Source: Singulisphaera sp. GP187 (GTDB lineage Bacteria > Planctomycetota > Phycisphaerae > Phycisphaerales > SM1A02). From it: DNA of 41,007 nt. The translations under genes and the position numbers were made by a program. Positions 18,386 to 25,151 of this stretch are shown here, piece by piece. The notes under the pieces are model-generated. The model worked only from the letters and a program-made list of their open reading frames with translations, was not told the origin of the DNA and did not search any database. The number at the start of each line of letters is the position of its first letter. Positions within the stretch are counted from its first letter, which is position 1. Location: positions 1 through 41,007 of the forward strand of contig CAMBWI010000018.1 of assembly GCA_945871445.1 (NCBI GenBank). Reading direction: 5' to 3'.

Positions 18386-18844
18386 TTAGATTTTTCTGCG
18401 GAAGTAATACGAAGTCGTTACGCCGATGTCGACTTGATTCTGTGTGACTGCGACAAGTTCCCACTGCGCAAGCCCCATCCACTGAACAAGCAACATGTCA
18501 TCGATTGGGACTCCGCTTGGGAATTGCACATTTGGAGAAGTTGCTTGGATTGCATTTGAAATTGCATCAAGGTTTCCTGCAGCATCTTTGCCGACGGATG
18601 CAGTGAGTGCATTGGTTGGCGTATTGAGCCAAACTGTCGTCCCGTTTCCACCAACGGTAAAGACAAGCCGTGAATATGCAAAACTTGCAGTGGCAGTTTG
18701 AAGCGGTATTGCAATAGCGTCGCGTGGCTCAGCAAGCGCTTCTCGAGCCACGGACAGATCCGCAGATCGGATCAATGCCGCGCCCGCAATAAACACCGAG
18801 AGAATGCTGAGGGAAACGATCCAAGGTGATTGTTGTGTCTTCAT
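18386..18844 (-). CDS. hypothetical exported/membrane-anchored protein with DUF4177-like tail
   Basis: This 152-residue protein has one N-terminal hydrophobic segment (about 8-26), a signal peptide or anchor, then a soluble part. The C terminus (WMGLAQWELVAVTQN... TTSYYFRRKI) resembles the GWELV...YYFKR pattern of DUF4177-type small proteins. No enzyme motif is visible. The frame extends 21 codons upstream, but those overlap the divergent MFS gene; the ATG at 18844 gives a clean signal sequence. The reverse -10-like TACCTT (18856-18851) is 6 nt before this ATG, inside a palindrome shared with the divergent promoter. Confidence 0.6.
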   Translation of the reverse strand: MKTQQSPWIVSLSILSVFIAGAALIRSADLSVAREALAEPRDAIAIPLQTATASFAYSRLVFTVGGNGTTVWLNTPTNALTASVGKDAAGNLDAISNAIQATSPNVQFPSGVPIDDMLLVQWMGLAQWELVAVTQNQVDIGVTTSYYFRRKI

Positions 18845-18870
18845 CGCATCAAGGTACCTTCTGCGACCAA
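18845..18870. promoter_or_regulatory. 26-bp divergent promoter with palindromic -10 core
   Basis: Only 26 bp separate the start codons of two divergent genes. The centre is the palindrome AAGGTACCTT (18851-18860), which gives the same -10-like hexamer TACCTT on both strands: 6 nt before the minus-strand ATG and 10 nt before the plus-strand ATG at 18871. The geometry is identical to that at 28652-28677. RNA polymerase could probably occupy only one direction at a time. There is no Shine-Dalgarno site on either side. Confidence 0.5.
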
Positions 18871-20202
18871 ATGCAAATGTCCTCAACGCAATCTGCGGAT
18901 TCCTCATCTTTGCATACGCGCACCAAGATCATCGTCATCTTGGTTGCTGCTCTTGGATATTTTGTAGACATCTTCGACCTGCTTCTCTTTGCAATTGTGC
19001 GGGTCGACAGTCTCAAATCACTTGGAGTCTCTGCGGATCAACTGAAGCCAACTGGCTTATGGCTTGACAACTATTTACAGGTCTCTGGACTAGTCATTGG
19101 CGGAATCGTCTGGGGAATTCTTGGCGATAGACGCGGGCGAATTTCTGTTCTCTTTGGGTCAATTCTGGTCTATTCGGTCGCAAATATTTTGAATGCTTTT
19201 ATTGCAGATGTCCCGAACAGTGGTGGTGGGGCGATCTTGCATGCGCTTGGACTTGGAAGTGCGATTCATCAATATGGAGTGTTGAGATTTATCGCTGGAT
19301 TTGGTCTTGCTGGAGAACTCGGTGCTGGCATCACATTGGTCAGCGAACTTGTCAGCAAAGAACGGCGAGGACTGGCAACAACATTCATCGCAACCATCGG
19401 AATTCTTGGTGCTGTCGTTGCATATTTTATTACACGCGTTGTCGAATGGCGCACAGCATTTCTGATTGGTGGAATCATGGGGATTGCACTTCTTGTTCTT
19501 CGAGTTGGCGTAGTCGAAAGTGGAATGTTCTTGAAAGTACAAAGCCAACATGCACGCTCGCGGGGCGCGATTTGGTTGCTGCTTTATCCTTGGAATCGCG
19601 CTCGTAGATATTTGTGCGTGATCTTGTGCGCAGTTCCCATTTGGTTTTGTGTCGGAATTCTTATCAAGTATTGCGATTCAATCGGCGCCAGTATGGGAAT
19701 GCCAGAAGGTGCCCGACCTTCTCCAGGTCCCGCGATAATGTGGTGTTACATCGGACTTGCAATAGGAGATATGTCAAGCGGATTGTTGAGTCAATGGATG
19801 CGATCACGCCGAAGTGCGCTGTGGGTTTTCCATCTGTTGACAATTCTTTCGATAGCGCTTTATTTCACGGTCGGATCATCTTCGGTGACTGCCTTTTATG
19901 TTTGCGCCACACTCATTGGGTTCGCAAGTGGATATTGGGCAGTATTTGTGACGATGGCTGCCGAACAATTTGGGACAAACTTGCGGGCAACTGCTGCAAC
20001 GACAGCGCCAAATATGGTGCGTTGGTCAGCTGCTGCTGGGACATTTATGTGGACGCAGAGCGAATTCCTGCTTGGAAACGGCCCAAATGCACCTTGGCAA
20101 GCAGCGGTTGTGGTGGCAGCAATTTTCCTTCCAATTGCAATTGCATCTGTTTACTTTTTACCAGAGACATACGGAAGAGATTTGAATTTCACAGAAGAAT
20201 GA
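18871..20202 (+). CDS. major facilitator superfamily transporter (metabolite:H+ symporter type)
   Basis: This 443-residue inner-membrane transporter has about 12 hydrophobic helices. The MFS loop 2-3 motif is present as GILGDRRGRISVLFGS (about 85-100), and FGLAGELGAGITLVSELVSKERRG matches the helix 4-5 region of the sugar/aromatic-acid (SP/AAHS-like) branch. The C-terminal PETYGRDL also fits that branch (PET-x-G-x-x-L). ATG codons lie at 18871 and 18877. It is upstream of the unknown gene at 20257 and fahA on the same strand, with a 54-bp gap, so import of an aromatic acid or related catabolite is plausible but unproven. Confidence 0.85.
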   Translation: MQMSSTQSADSSSLHTRTKIIVILVAALGYFVDIFDLLLFAIVRVDSLKSLGVSADQLKPTGLWLDNYLQVSGLVIGGIVWGILGDRRGRISVLFGSILVYSVANILNAFIADVPNSGGGAILHALGLGSAIHQYGVLRFIAGFGLAGELGAGITLVSELVSKERRGLATTFIATIGILGAVVAYFITRVVEWRTAFLIGGIMGIALLVLRVGVVESGMFLKVQSQHARSRGAIWLLLYPWNRARRYLCVILCAVPIWFCVGILIKYCDSIGASMGMPEGARPSPGPAIMWCYIGLAIGDMSSGLLSQWMRSRRSALWVFHLLTILSIALYFTVGSSSVTAFYVCATLIGFASGYWAVFVTMAAEQFGTNLRATAATTAPNMVRWSAAAGTFMWTQSEFLLGNGPNAPWQAAVVVAAIFLPIAIASVYFLPETYGRDLNFTEE

Positions 20203-20256
20203 TTCTGCCGACGGCTTGCGCAATGTTCATTTTGAATCTGCCGTATCTTTCAACCA

Positions 20257-21189
20257 ATGCACAGCATCCACGCCATTATGTCTTCTGTCCTCGATTTCGC
20301 TGGACTCTATCCACCAGCATTGTTGGAACCTAAAACAACAGTCGAAAGATTCGCGCAATTGCACAATTCGCCTCGTGATTGGATGCTTGGTCGACTCGTG
20401 TGGCCAGCTGCGAAATTGGAAGAGCTTTCAACTCTTGCTGTTGGACTCGCGCCAGAAGCTGTTGCGCCAACGACGGAAGGTGCTTGGGCGATCAGTTGTG
20501 TTCTTGCCCCTGTCGGCACTCCAGAGTTTGAACAAGATCTTGAGCGCGTTCAAGATTTCAATGAACTTCACGAGCAAGAAGGGCAAGCAGGTATGCGGAT
20601 CGATTCGATCGAGATGCGTGCAAACGATGCGCCGTCAATCGAAATTGGACTCAGCCATTTACCCGATGATTTGTTTCCATACTTTGAACTCTCACTTGAT
20701 GGAGATCCGCGCGGAATGATCGCTGCGCTTGTTGGCGAAGAAGCCGGGGCAAAGTTTCGTACTGGCGGCACGACTCCACAAGCGCATCCTGCTGCAGAAA
20801 ATTTAGCTCGTGCAATGCACGCATGCGCATCAGCAGGTCTCCCATTTAAGGCGACTGCAGGAATGCACCGCGCACTTTGCCACTTCAATCAAGCGGCGGG
20901 TGCGAAGCAATTTGGGTTTCTGAATCTTTTGATTGGCGCTGCAATGATCTATGGCCGCAAAATTGATGTCGAGGGATTGACGCAATTTTTGACTGTTGAA
21001 TCTGTTGAAGACATCGACTTCAGCGAAAAAGCATTGAGCTGGAACGGCATCCGAGTTTCGACTGAAGAAATTGTCGAAGCGCGCTCGAGATACTGCCACT
21101 CATACGGTTCATGTTCTTTCGAAGAACCGTGGGATGACCTTGTTGCGATGGAATTGATTCGCGCGATACCAAGTGGAGGTGCAGCGTGA
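20257..21189 (+). CDS. conserved protein of unknown function coupled to fahA
   Basis: This 310-residue soluble protein has no signal peptide or membrane helix. It shows a recognisable but uncharacterised family pattern: an N-terminal LDFAGLYPPALL (12-23), DWMLGRLVWPAAKLEEL (41-57), a central strand with AKFRTGG (165-171) and PFKATAGMHRAL (196-207), then KQFGFLNLLIGAAM. The alternating strand-glycine/helix pattern suggests a TIM-barrel-like fold, with K198 a possible functional lysine (inference). Its stop overlaps the fahA start by GTGA, so the two proteins are made together and a role in aromatic or tyrosine catabolism is likely. TATCTT (20244-20249) ends 7 nt before the ATG, supporting this start; ATG 20278 is the alternative. 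Confidence 0.72.
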   Translation: MHSIHAIMSSVLDFAGLYPPALLEPKTTVERFAQLHNSPRDWMLGRLVWPAAKLEELSTLAVGLAPEAVAPTTEGAWAISCVLAPVGTPEFEQDLERVQDFNELHEQEGQAGMRIDSIEMRANDAPSIEIGLSHLPDDLFPYFELSLDGDPRGMIAALVGEEAGAKFRTGGTTPQAHPAAENLARAMHACASAGLPFKATAGMHRALCHFNQAAGAKQFGFLNLLIGAAMIYGRKIDVEGLTQFLTVESVEDIDFSEKALSWNGIRVSTEEIVEARSRYCHSYGSCSFEEPWDDLVAMELIRAIPSGGAA

Positions 21190-22493
21190 CTGCGCACGCA
21201 TCCAATCCAGGCAATTCGTGGGTCGAAGGCGCAAACGATCCTGCTGGTGATTTTCCACTGGCGAATCTTCCGATGGGAGTCGTAGCGGGCGAGGGTCGTG
21301 GCCTTCGCATTGGCATTCGTATCGGTGCTTTTATTGTTGATTGTCGAGCCCTTGCTGAAAGTGGTCTTCTAAATCGACTGGATCAAACGATCGTTGATTC
21401 GCTTGGCGGTCAATCATTGATTGCGTATATGGCCTTGGGACAAAGTGCTTGGAGATCTGCACGCGCAGAGTTCACTCGCCTGCTTGCTGAAGGAACATCT
21501 GATTTGCGGGATCATCCATCACGAAAATCAATTATGCTTCCAGAGTGGGGGATGACGCCAAAATTGCCTTGCGAAATTGGGGATTACACAGATTTTTATG
21601 CATCTGTTCATCACGCAACAAATGTTGGAAGTATGTTCCGACCCGACAATCCGCTGCTTCCAAATTGGAAAAACTTACCGATCGGATATCACGGTCGTTC
21701 AAGTTCGATGGTTCCAAGTGGCACGCAAATCATTCGTCCAAATGGTCAAACTGTGACACAGGATGAAGGCCCACCAACATTTGGTCCAACTCGTTTGATG
21801 GATTATGAAATGGAAGTTGGCGCACTCATTGGCACAGGCAACGCAATCGGCGAACCAATTCGCATCGAGCATGCGATGGATCGTGTCTTTGGTCTGCTTC
21901 TCTTGAACGATTGGAGTGCGCGCGATATTCAGAAGTGGGAATATCAGCCATTGGGCCCATTCACAGCAAAGAACTTTGCTTCGACACTTTCTGGTTGGGT
22001 TGTTTCACTCGATGCGCTCGAACCTTATCGAATTCCGATGCCGGCTCGTCCAGCCACTGATCCTCAACTTCTTCCATATCTGCGTTGGTCAGATGATTTT
22101 GTACTGGATGTGAATCTGGAAGTGCTTCTTTCCAACGCAGGAATGCGTACTTCTGGAATTGCGCCAACTCGCATCAGCCTTGGAAATTATCGAGATATGT
22201 ATTGGTCGATTGCACAGATGATTGCGCATCACACGAGTGGTGGATGCAATCTTCGTACCGGCGATTTGTTAGCAAGTGGTACGGTCTCTGGTCCGACGGA
22301 AGAATCGCGCGGTTGCTTGTTGGAACGAACATGGCGCGGAACGAAACCGATTCAGCTTGGAGATGGAAGCGAGCGAAAGTTTTTGCAAGATGGAGATGAA
22401 GTCATCATGCGAGCATGGTGCGAGAAAAAGGGATTGCCACGAATCGGATTTGGTGAATGCCGCGGAGTTGTGATGCCAGCCAAGTCGATCTGA
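21186..22493 (+). CDS. fahA: fumarylacetoacetase
   Basis: This cytoplasmic enzyme hydrolyses 4-fumarylacetoacetate to fumarate and acetoacetate, the last step of tyrosine/homogentisate breakdown. The 435-residue length and motifs match FAH. DYTDFYASVHHATNVGSMFR holds the metal-ligand aspartate and the catalytic histidine (second H of HH); GYHGRSSS, DYEMEVGAL (two metal-binding glutamates) and NDWSARDIQKWEYQPLGPF (metal aspartate and substrate loop) are all intact. The GTG start overlaps the preceding stop (GTGA). It ends 13 bp from the convergent DUF192 gene. Its partner genes hgd and hppD lie downstream on the opposite strand. A maleylacetoacetate isomerase gene is not visible in the window. 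Confidence 0.96.
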   Translation: MTAHASNPGNSWVEGANDPAGDFPLANLPMGVVAGEGRGLRIGIRIGAFIVDCRALAESGLLNRLDQTIVDSLGGQSLIAYMALGQSAWRSARAEFTRLLAEGTSDLRDHPSRKSIMLPEWGMTPKLPCEIGDYTDFYASVHHATNVGSMFRPDNPLLPNWKNLPIGYHGRSSSMVPSGTQIIRPNGQTVTQDEGPPTFGPTRLMDYEMEVGALIGTGNAIGEPIRIEHAMDRVFGLLLLNDWSARDIQKWEYQPLGPFTAKNFASTLSGWVVSLDALEPYRIPMPARPATDPQLLPYLRWSDDFVLDVNLEVLLSNAGMRTSGIAPTRISLGNYRDMYWSIAQMIAHHTSGGCNLRTGDLLASGTVSGPTEESRGCLLERTWRGTKPIQLGDGSERKFLQDGDEVIMRAWCEKKGLPRIGFGECRGVVMPAKSI

Positions 22494-22506
22494 TCGTGAT
22501 TTCCGT

Positions 22507-23115
22507 TTAGTTTTTCGGTCGGCTTTGGCTCTTGAGATACCCAGCCATCTTGTTGCGGTCGATGGCAATTTTCACTCCAGGCTTGATCTTCAGCGCATCA
22601 TTCGTCCCAGCTGGTGTTTCGATCACAAACTGAACACCAGGTCCACTGAGATATCTCTTGAGGCGTTTTTCATATTCAGTGCTCGATTCACTTTCGCCCT
22701 TTGGAGGCTCCTTCTTCATCGTAAAGACGGAGACCACAGTTCCATCCGGAGAGAGGTAAGCAATATCCATATCGATCAGGCAGTTAATCATCCAAAAACT
22801 ACGTTCATTTCCAGCAGGAAACACAAACAGCATTCCAGTTTTGGGAGCGATTTCTGTGCGATTGGAAAGTCCATTTCGAATGTTTTCATCATTCGCTGAA
22901 ACTTCCAAGTCAAAGTTCTCGCCTTGAATGACAATGCGTTCAATTGGCAAGCCGCTCTTTGCTTTCATGGGTGGAGTCTTTCCCGAAGCAGACTTTTCGT
23001 CCTTCCCATCCGAGCGATTGGCTGCATATGCAAGACCTCCCATAGCGATCACAACGATTGCGAACAGTCCGAGCTTGATGGCGGTTGTTCGTTTCATAGT
23101 TCGCAATCCCATCAT
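22507..23115 (-). CDS. DUF192-domain protein with N-terminal membrane anchor
   Basis: This 202-residue protein has a basic N terminus, one hydrophobic helix (about 13-31), a Lys/Ser-rich linker, and a DUF192 domain (about 58-198): NGLSNRTEIAPKTGMLFVFP, NERSFWMINCLIDMDIAYLSPDGTVVSV and the C-terminal VQFVIETPAGTNDALKIKPGVKI. DUF192 proteins are small exported beta-rich proteins of unknown function. The start at 23115 forms an ATGA overlap with the hgd stop, so it is translationally coupled to hgd; a later ATG at 23097 (MKRTTAIK) would also give a good signal anchor. Why it is coupled to homogentisate dioxygenase is unknown. Confidence 0.82.
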   Translation of the reverse strand: MMGLRTMKRTTAIKLGLFAIVVIAMGGLAYAANRSDGKDEKSASGKTPPMKAKSGLPIERIVIQGENFDLEVSANDENIRNGLSNRTEIAPKTGMLFVFPAGNERSFWMINCLIDMDIAYLSPDGTVVSVFTMKKEPPKGESESSTEYEKRLKRYLSGPGVQFVIETPAGTNDALKIKPGVKIAIDRNKMAGYLKSQSRPKN

Positions 23116-24365
23116 GACCACGTATTGACATTCGAACCGCCGGATTTTTTGCCCGTTGAATCCTTGCCATCCAGTTTGGAATCTGGCGAGTTTTCCCAGC
23201 TGAGCGGATAGCTTTGATCATCAAGTTCCAGCGCGGCTTTGGTCGGAAAGAGCGGCCGAAATGTATCGCACATCACGGCAAGTTCATCTGACTTCGTAGC
23301 TCCAATGGAAGCTTCGACTGTTCCAGGATGTGGACCGTGTGGAATACCTTGCGGATGTAGTGTGAGTGAAGCACTCTCGATACCTCGACGCGCTTTGTAA
23401 TTTCCTTCGACGTAATACAGCACCTCATCAGAATCTAAATTGGAATGGTTGTATGGAAGGACAATCGCCAGAGGATGAAAATCCAACAAACGCGGGCAAA
23501 ATGAACAGATCACAAAGTTGCGCGCCTCGAATGTCTGATGCGTTGGCGGCGGAAGATGGTGTTTGCCGACGATGGGGCTGAAGTCATCGATGTTGAAAAT
23601 GTATGGGTAATAGCAACCGTCCCAACCAACAACATCGAGAGGGTGATAGGTGTACATATATGAATGCACCATTCCTCGCGTCTTGATTCGGACTTCGTAT
23701 TGACCTTGCTTATCGAATGTCAGAGGTAATTGCGGAATGCGTAGATCTCGTTCGCAGTATGGCGCGTGTTCGAGAAACTGCGAAGTTTGCTTCGAGAGAT
23801 ATCTCGGCGGCGGCAATATGTGCGAACCATTGACAGATTCGATAAGCAAGAAGCGCGGATTCGGTTCGCCTTGCGCTGTTGGATCGAAAATCATTTGATA
23901 GATAATTCCCTTTGGAATAATGATGTAATCCTTCGCGCGAAACTTGAGCGTTCCAAATGTTGTGTGAACTGTTCCAGATCCATGATGCACGAAAATGCAC
24001 TCGTCGCCGGTGCCGCTCTTGAACCAATAATTCATCGGCTCGGATGGGACGCACACAGACATTTCCACATCTTCATTTCCAAAGAGCACGACGCGTCCTG
24101 TGATTGGATCTCCTTTGGGTGGCATGGGAGAACTGCGAATATGGCGCATGCGCATCACTTCACGCTCGACATATTCTGGCTTTGAGTGATAGATCGGTTT
24201 CCAGCCAGTGACTTGCGTTGGTGGATGAATGTGATAGAGAGTAGAAGTCGGTCCGACAAATCCTTCTGTTCCGAAAACTTCTTCGCTGTACAGCGCACCA
24301 TCTGGACGGCGAAATTGAATGTGGCGCTTTGGAGGTAGTTGTCCTAATTTCGTGTAGAAAGCCAT
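23112..24365 (-). CDS. hmgA: homogentisate 1,2-dioxygenase
   Basis: This non-haem Fe(II) enzyme opens the ring of homogentisate to 4-maleylacetoacetate in tyrosine/phenylalanine degradation. The 417-residue product has a cupin fold and conserved text throughout: YHIHPPTQVTGW near residue 50, GDECIFVHHGSG, the VGWDGCYYPYIFNIDDFSPI stretch, and PHGPHPGTVEAS around residue 340 in the iron-binding region. The frame extends 53 codons upstream, but that part does not match the family, so ATG 24365 is chosen. TACAAT (24379-24374 on the minus strand) lies 8 nt before it. The stop overlaps the DUF192 start. The gene is divergent from the pseudouridine synthase. Confidence 0.95.
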   Translation of the reverse strand: MAFYTKLGQLPPKRHIQFRRPDGALYSEEVFGTEGFVGPTSTLYHIHPPTQVTGWKPIYHSKPEYVEREVMRMRHIRSSPMPPKGDPITGRVVLFGNEDVEMSVCVPSEPMNYWFKSGTGDECIFVHHGSGTVHTTFGTLKFRAKDYIIIPKGIIYQMIFDPTAQGEPNPRFLLIESVNGSHILPPPRYLSKQTSQFLEHAPYCERDLRIPQLPLTFDKQGQYEVRIKTRGMVHSYMYTYHPLDVVGWDGCYYPYIFNIDDFSPIVGKHHLPPPTHQTFEARNFVICSFCPRLLDFHPLAIVLPYNHSNLDSDEVLYYVEGNYKARRGIESASLTLHPQGIPHGPHPGTVEASIGATKSDELAVMCDTFRPLFPTKAALELDDQSYPLSWENSPDSKLDGKDSTGKKSGGSNVNTWS

Positions 24366-24419
24366 ATCAATGTATTGTACGGCGTGGCAAACTTCGTTGA
24401 GTGACCCGAAAGATTTCTT

Positions 24420-25151
24420 GTGAACGATCCAATTCTCCAACCGAAACCTGATCGTCAATCGCTTCCAACCATTGTGCACGAGGAGCCAGAGTGGTTCGTT
24501 GTGAATAAGCCCATTGGATGGCATTCCGTTGCTACTCGGGTGACTGACGGCGCGCAGACGATCGAGCAGTGGCTTGGGGAATCATTTTCAGCGCTGAGTG
24601 CACTGCCAGAATGTGGACTTGTGCATCGACTCGATCTTTCGACGAGTGGATGTCTCTTGGTTGCTCGCACAGCGCAAATGCACCAAACTTTGCGCGACAA
24701 TTTTACTGCTGGATTCGGCGGTTGGTCTATCGAGAAAAAATATCTCGCGCTTGTGGCTCGTGGACTGGAATCTCGCGGCGAATTCACGCTCTGTTTTGCT
24801 GGTCGGCATAAAGGATCAGCAAAGGTCACTGTCAGCGAAGTCGGCCATCGAAATGAGCGGGGGACTTGTAGATGGTGCGTGGTGCGATCAGGTGCTGCGA
24901 ATATCGACTCAACCGATCCGCGCGCATTCGATCTTGTTGAAGTAGAAGTTGTTGGACCTGGTCGGCGTCATCAGATTCGTGCGGGTTTCGGTTCGCTTGG
25001 GCATCCTTTGGCAGGGGATTCGCTTTATCGCGGCACAGAACTTGCAAAAGAGTGGAACGAAAATTTCGCAGCGCTTCACTCGTGGAAATTGAGCATCACT
25101 GGAATTCAGGTCGAAAGTCCGCGACCAATTTGGGCACAGCAGATTCGCTAG
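24420..25151 (+). CDS. RluA-family RNA pseudouridine synthase
   Basis: This 243-residue enzyme isomerises uridine to pseudouridine in rRNA or tRNA. The catalytic motif HRLDLSTSG (69-77) holds the essential aspartate D72, and further family motifs are visible: VVNKPIGWHS (27-36), EKKYLALVARG and the late GRRHQIRAGFGSLGHPLAGDSLY. There is no S4 domain, so it belongs with the short RluA/TruC-like group. The target base cannot be predicted. The start is a GTG. Its TAG overlaps the stop codon of the convergent gene through the palindrome CTAG (25148-25151), so the two genes share three bases. Confidence 0.9.
   Translation: MNDPILQPKPDRQSLPTIVHEEPEWFVVNKPIGWHSVATRVTDGAQTIEQWLGESFSALSALPECGLVHRLDLSTSGCLLVARTAQMHQTLRDNFTAGFGGWSIEKKYLALVARGLESRGEFTLCFAGRHKGSAKVTVSEVGHRNERGTCRWCVVRSGAANIDSTDPRAFDLVEVEVVGPGRRHQIRAGFGSLGHPLAGDSLYRGTELAKEWNENFAALHSWKLSITGIQVESPRPIWAQQIR

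Noticed and set aside
19614-20333. 239-codon open frame overlapping the MFS gene in another frame
   Set aside because: The translation is Cys/Arg/Ser-rich without domains, while the overlapping MFS frame has clear family motifs.
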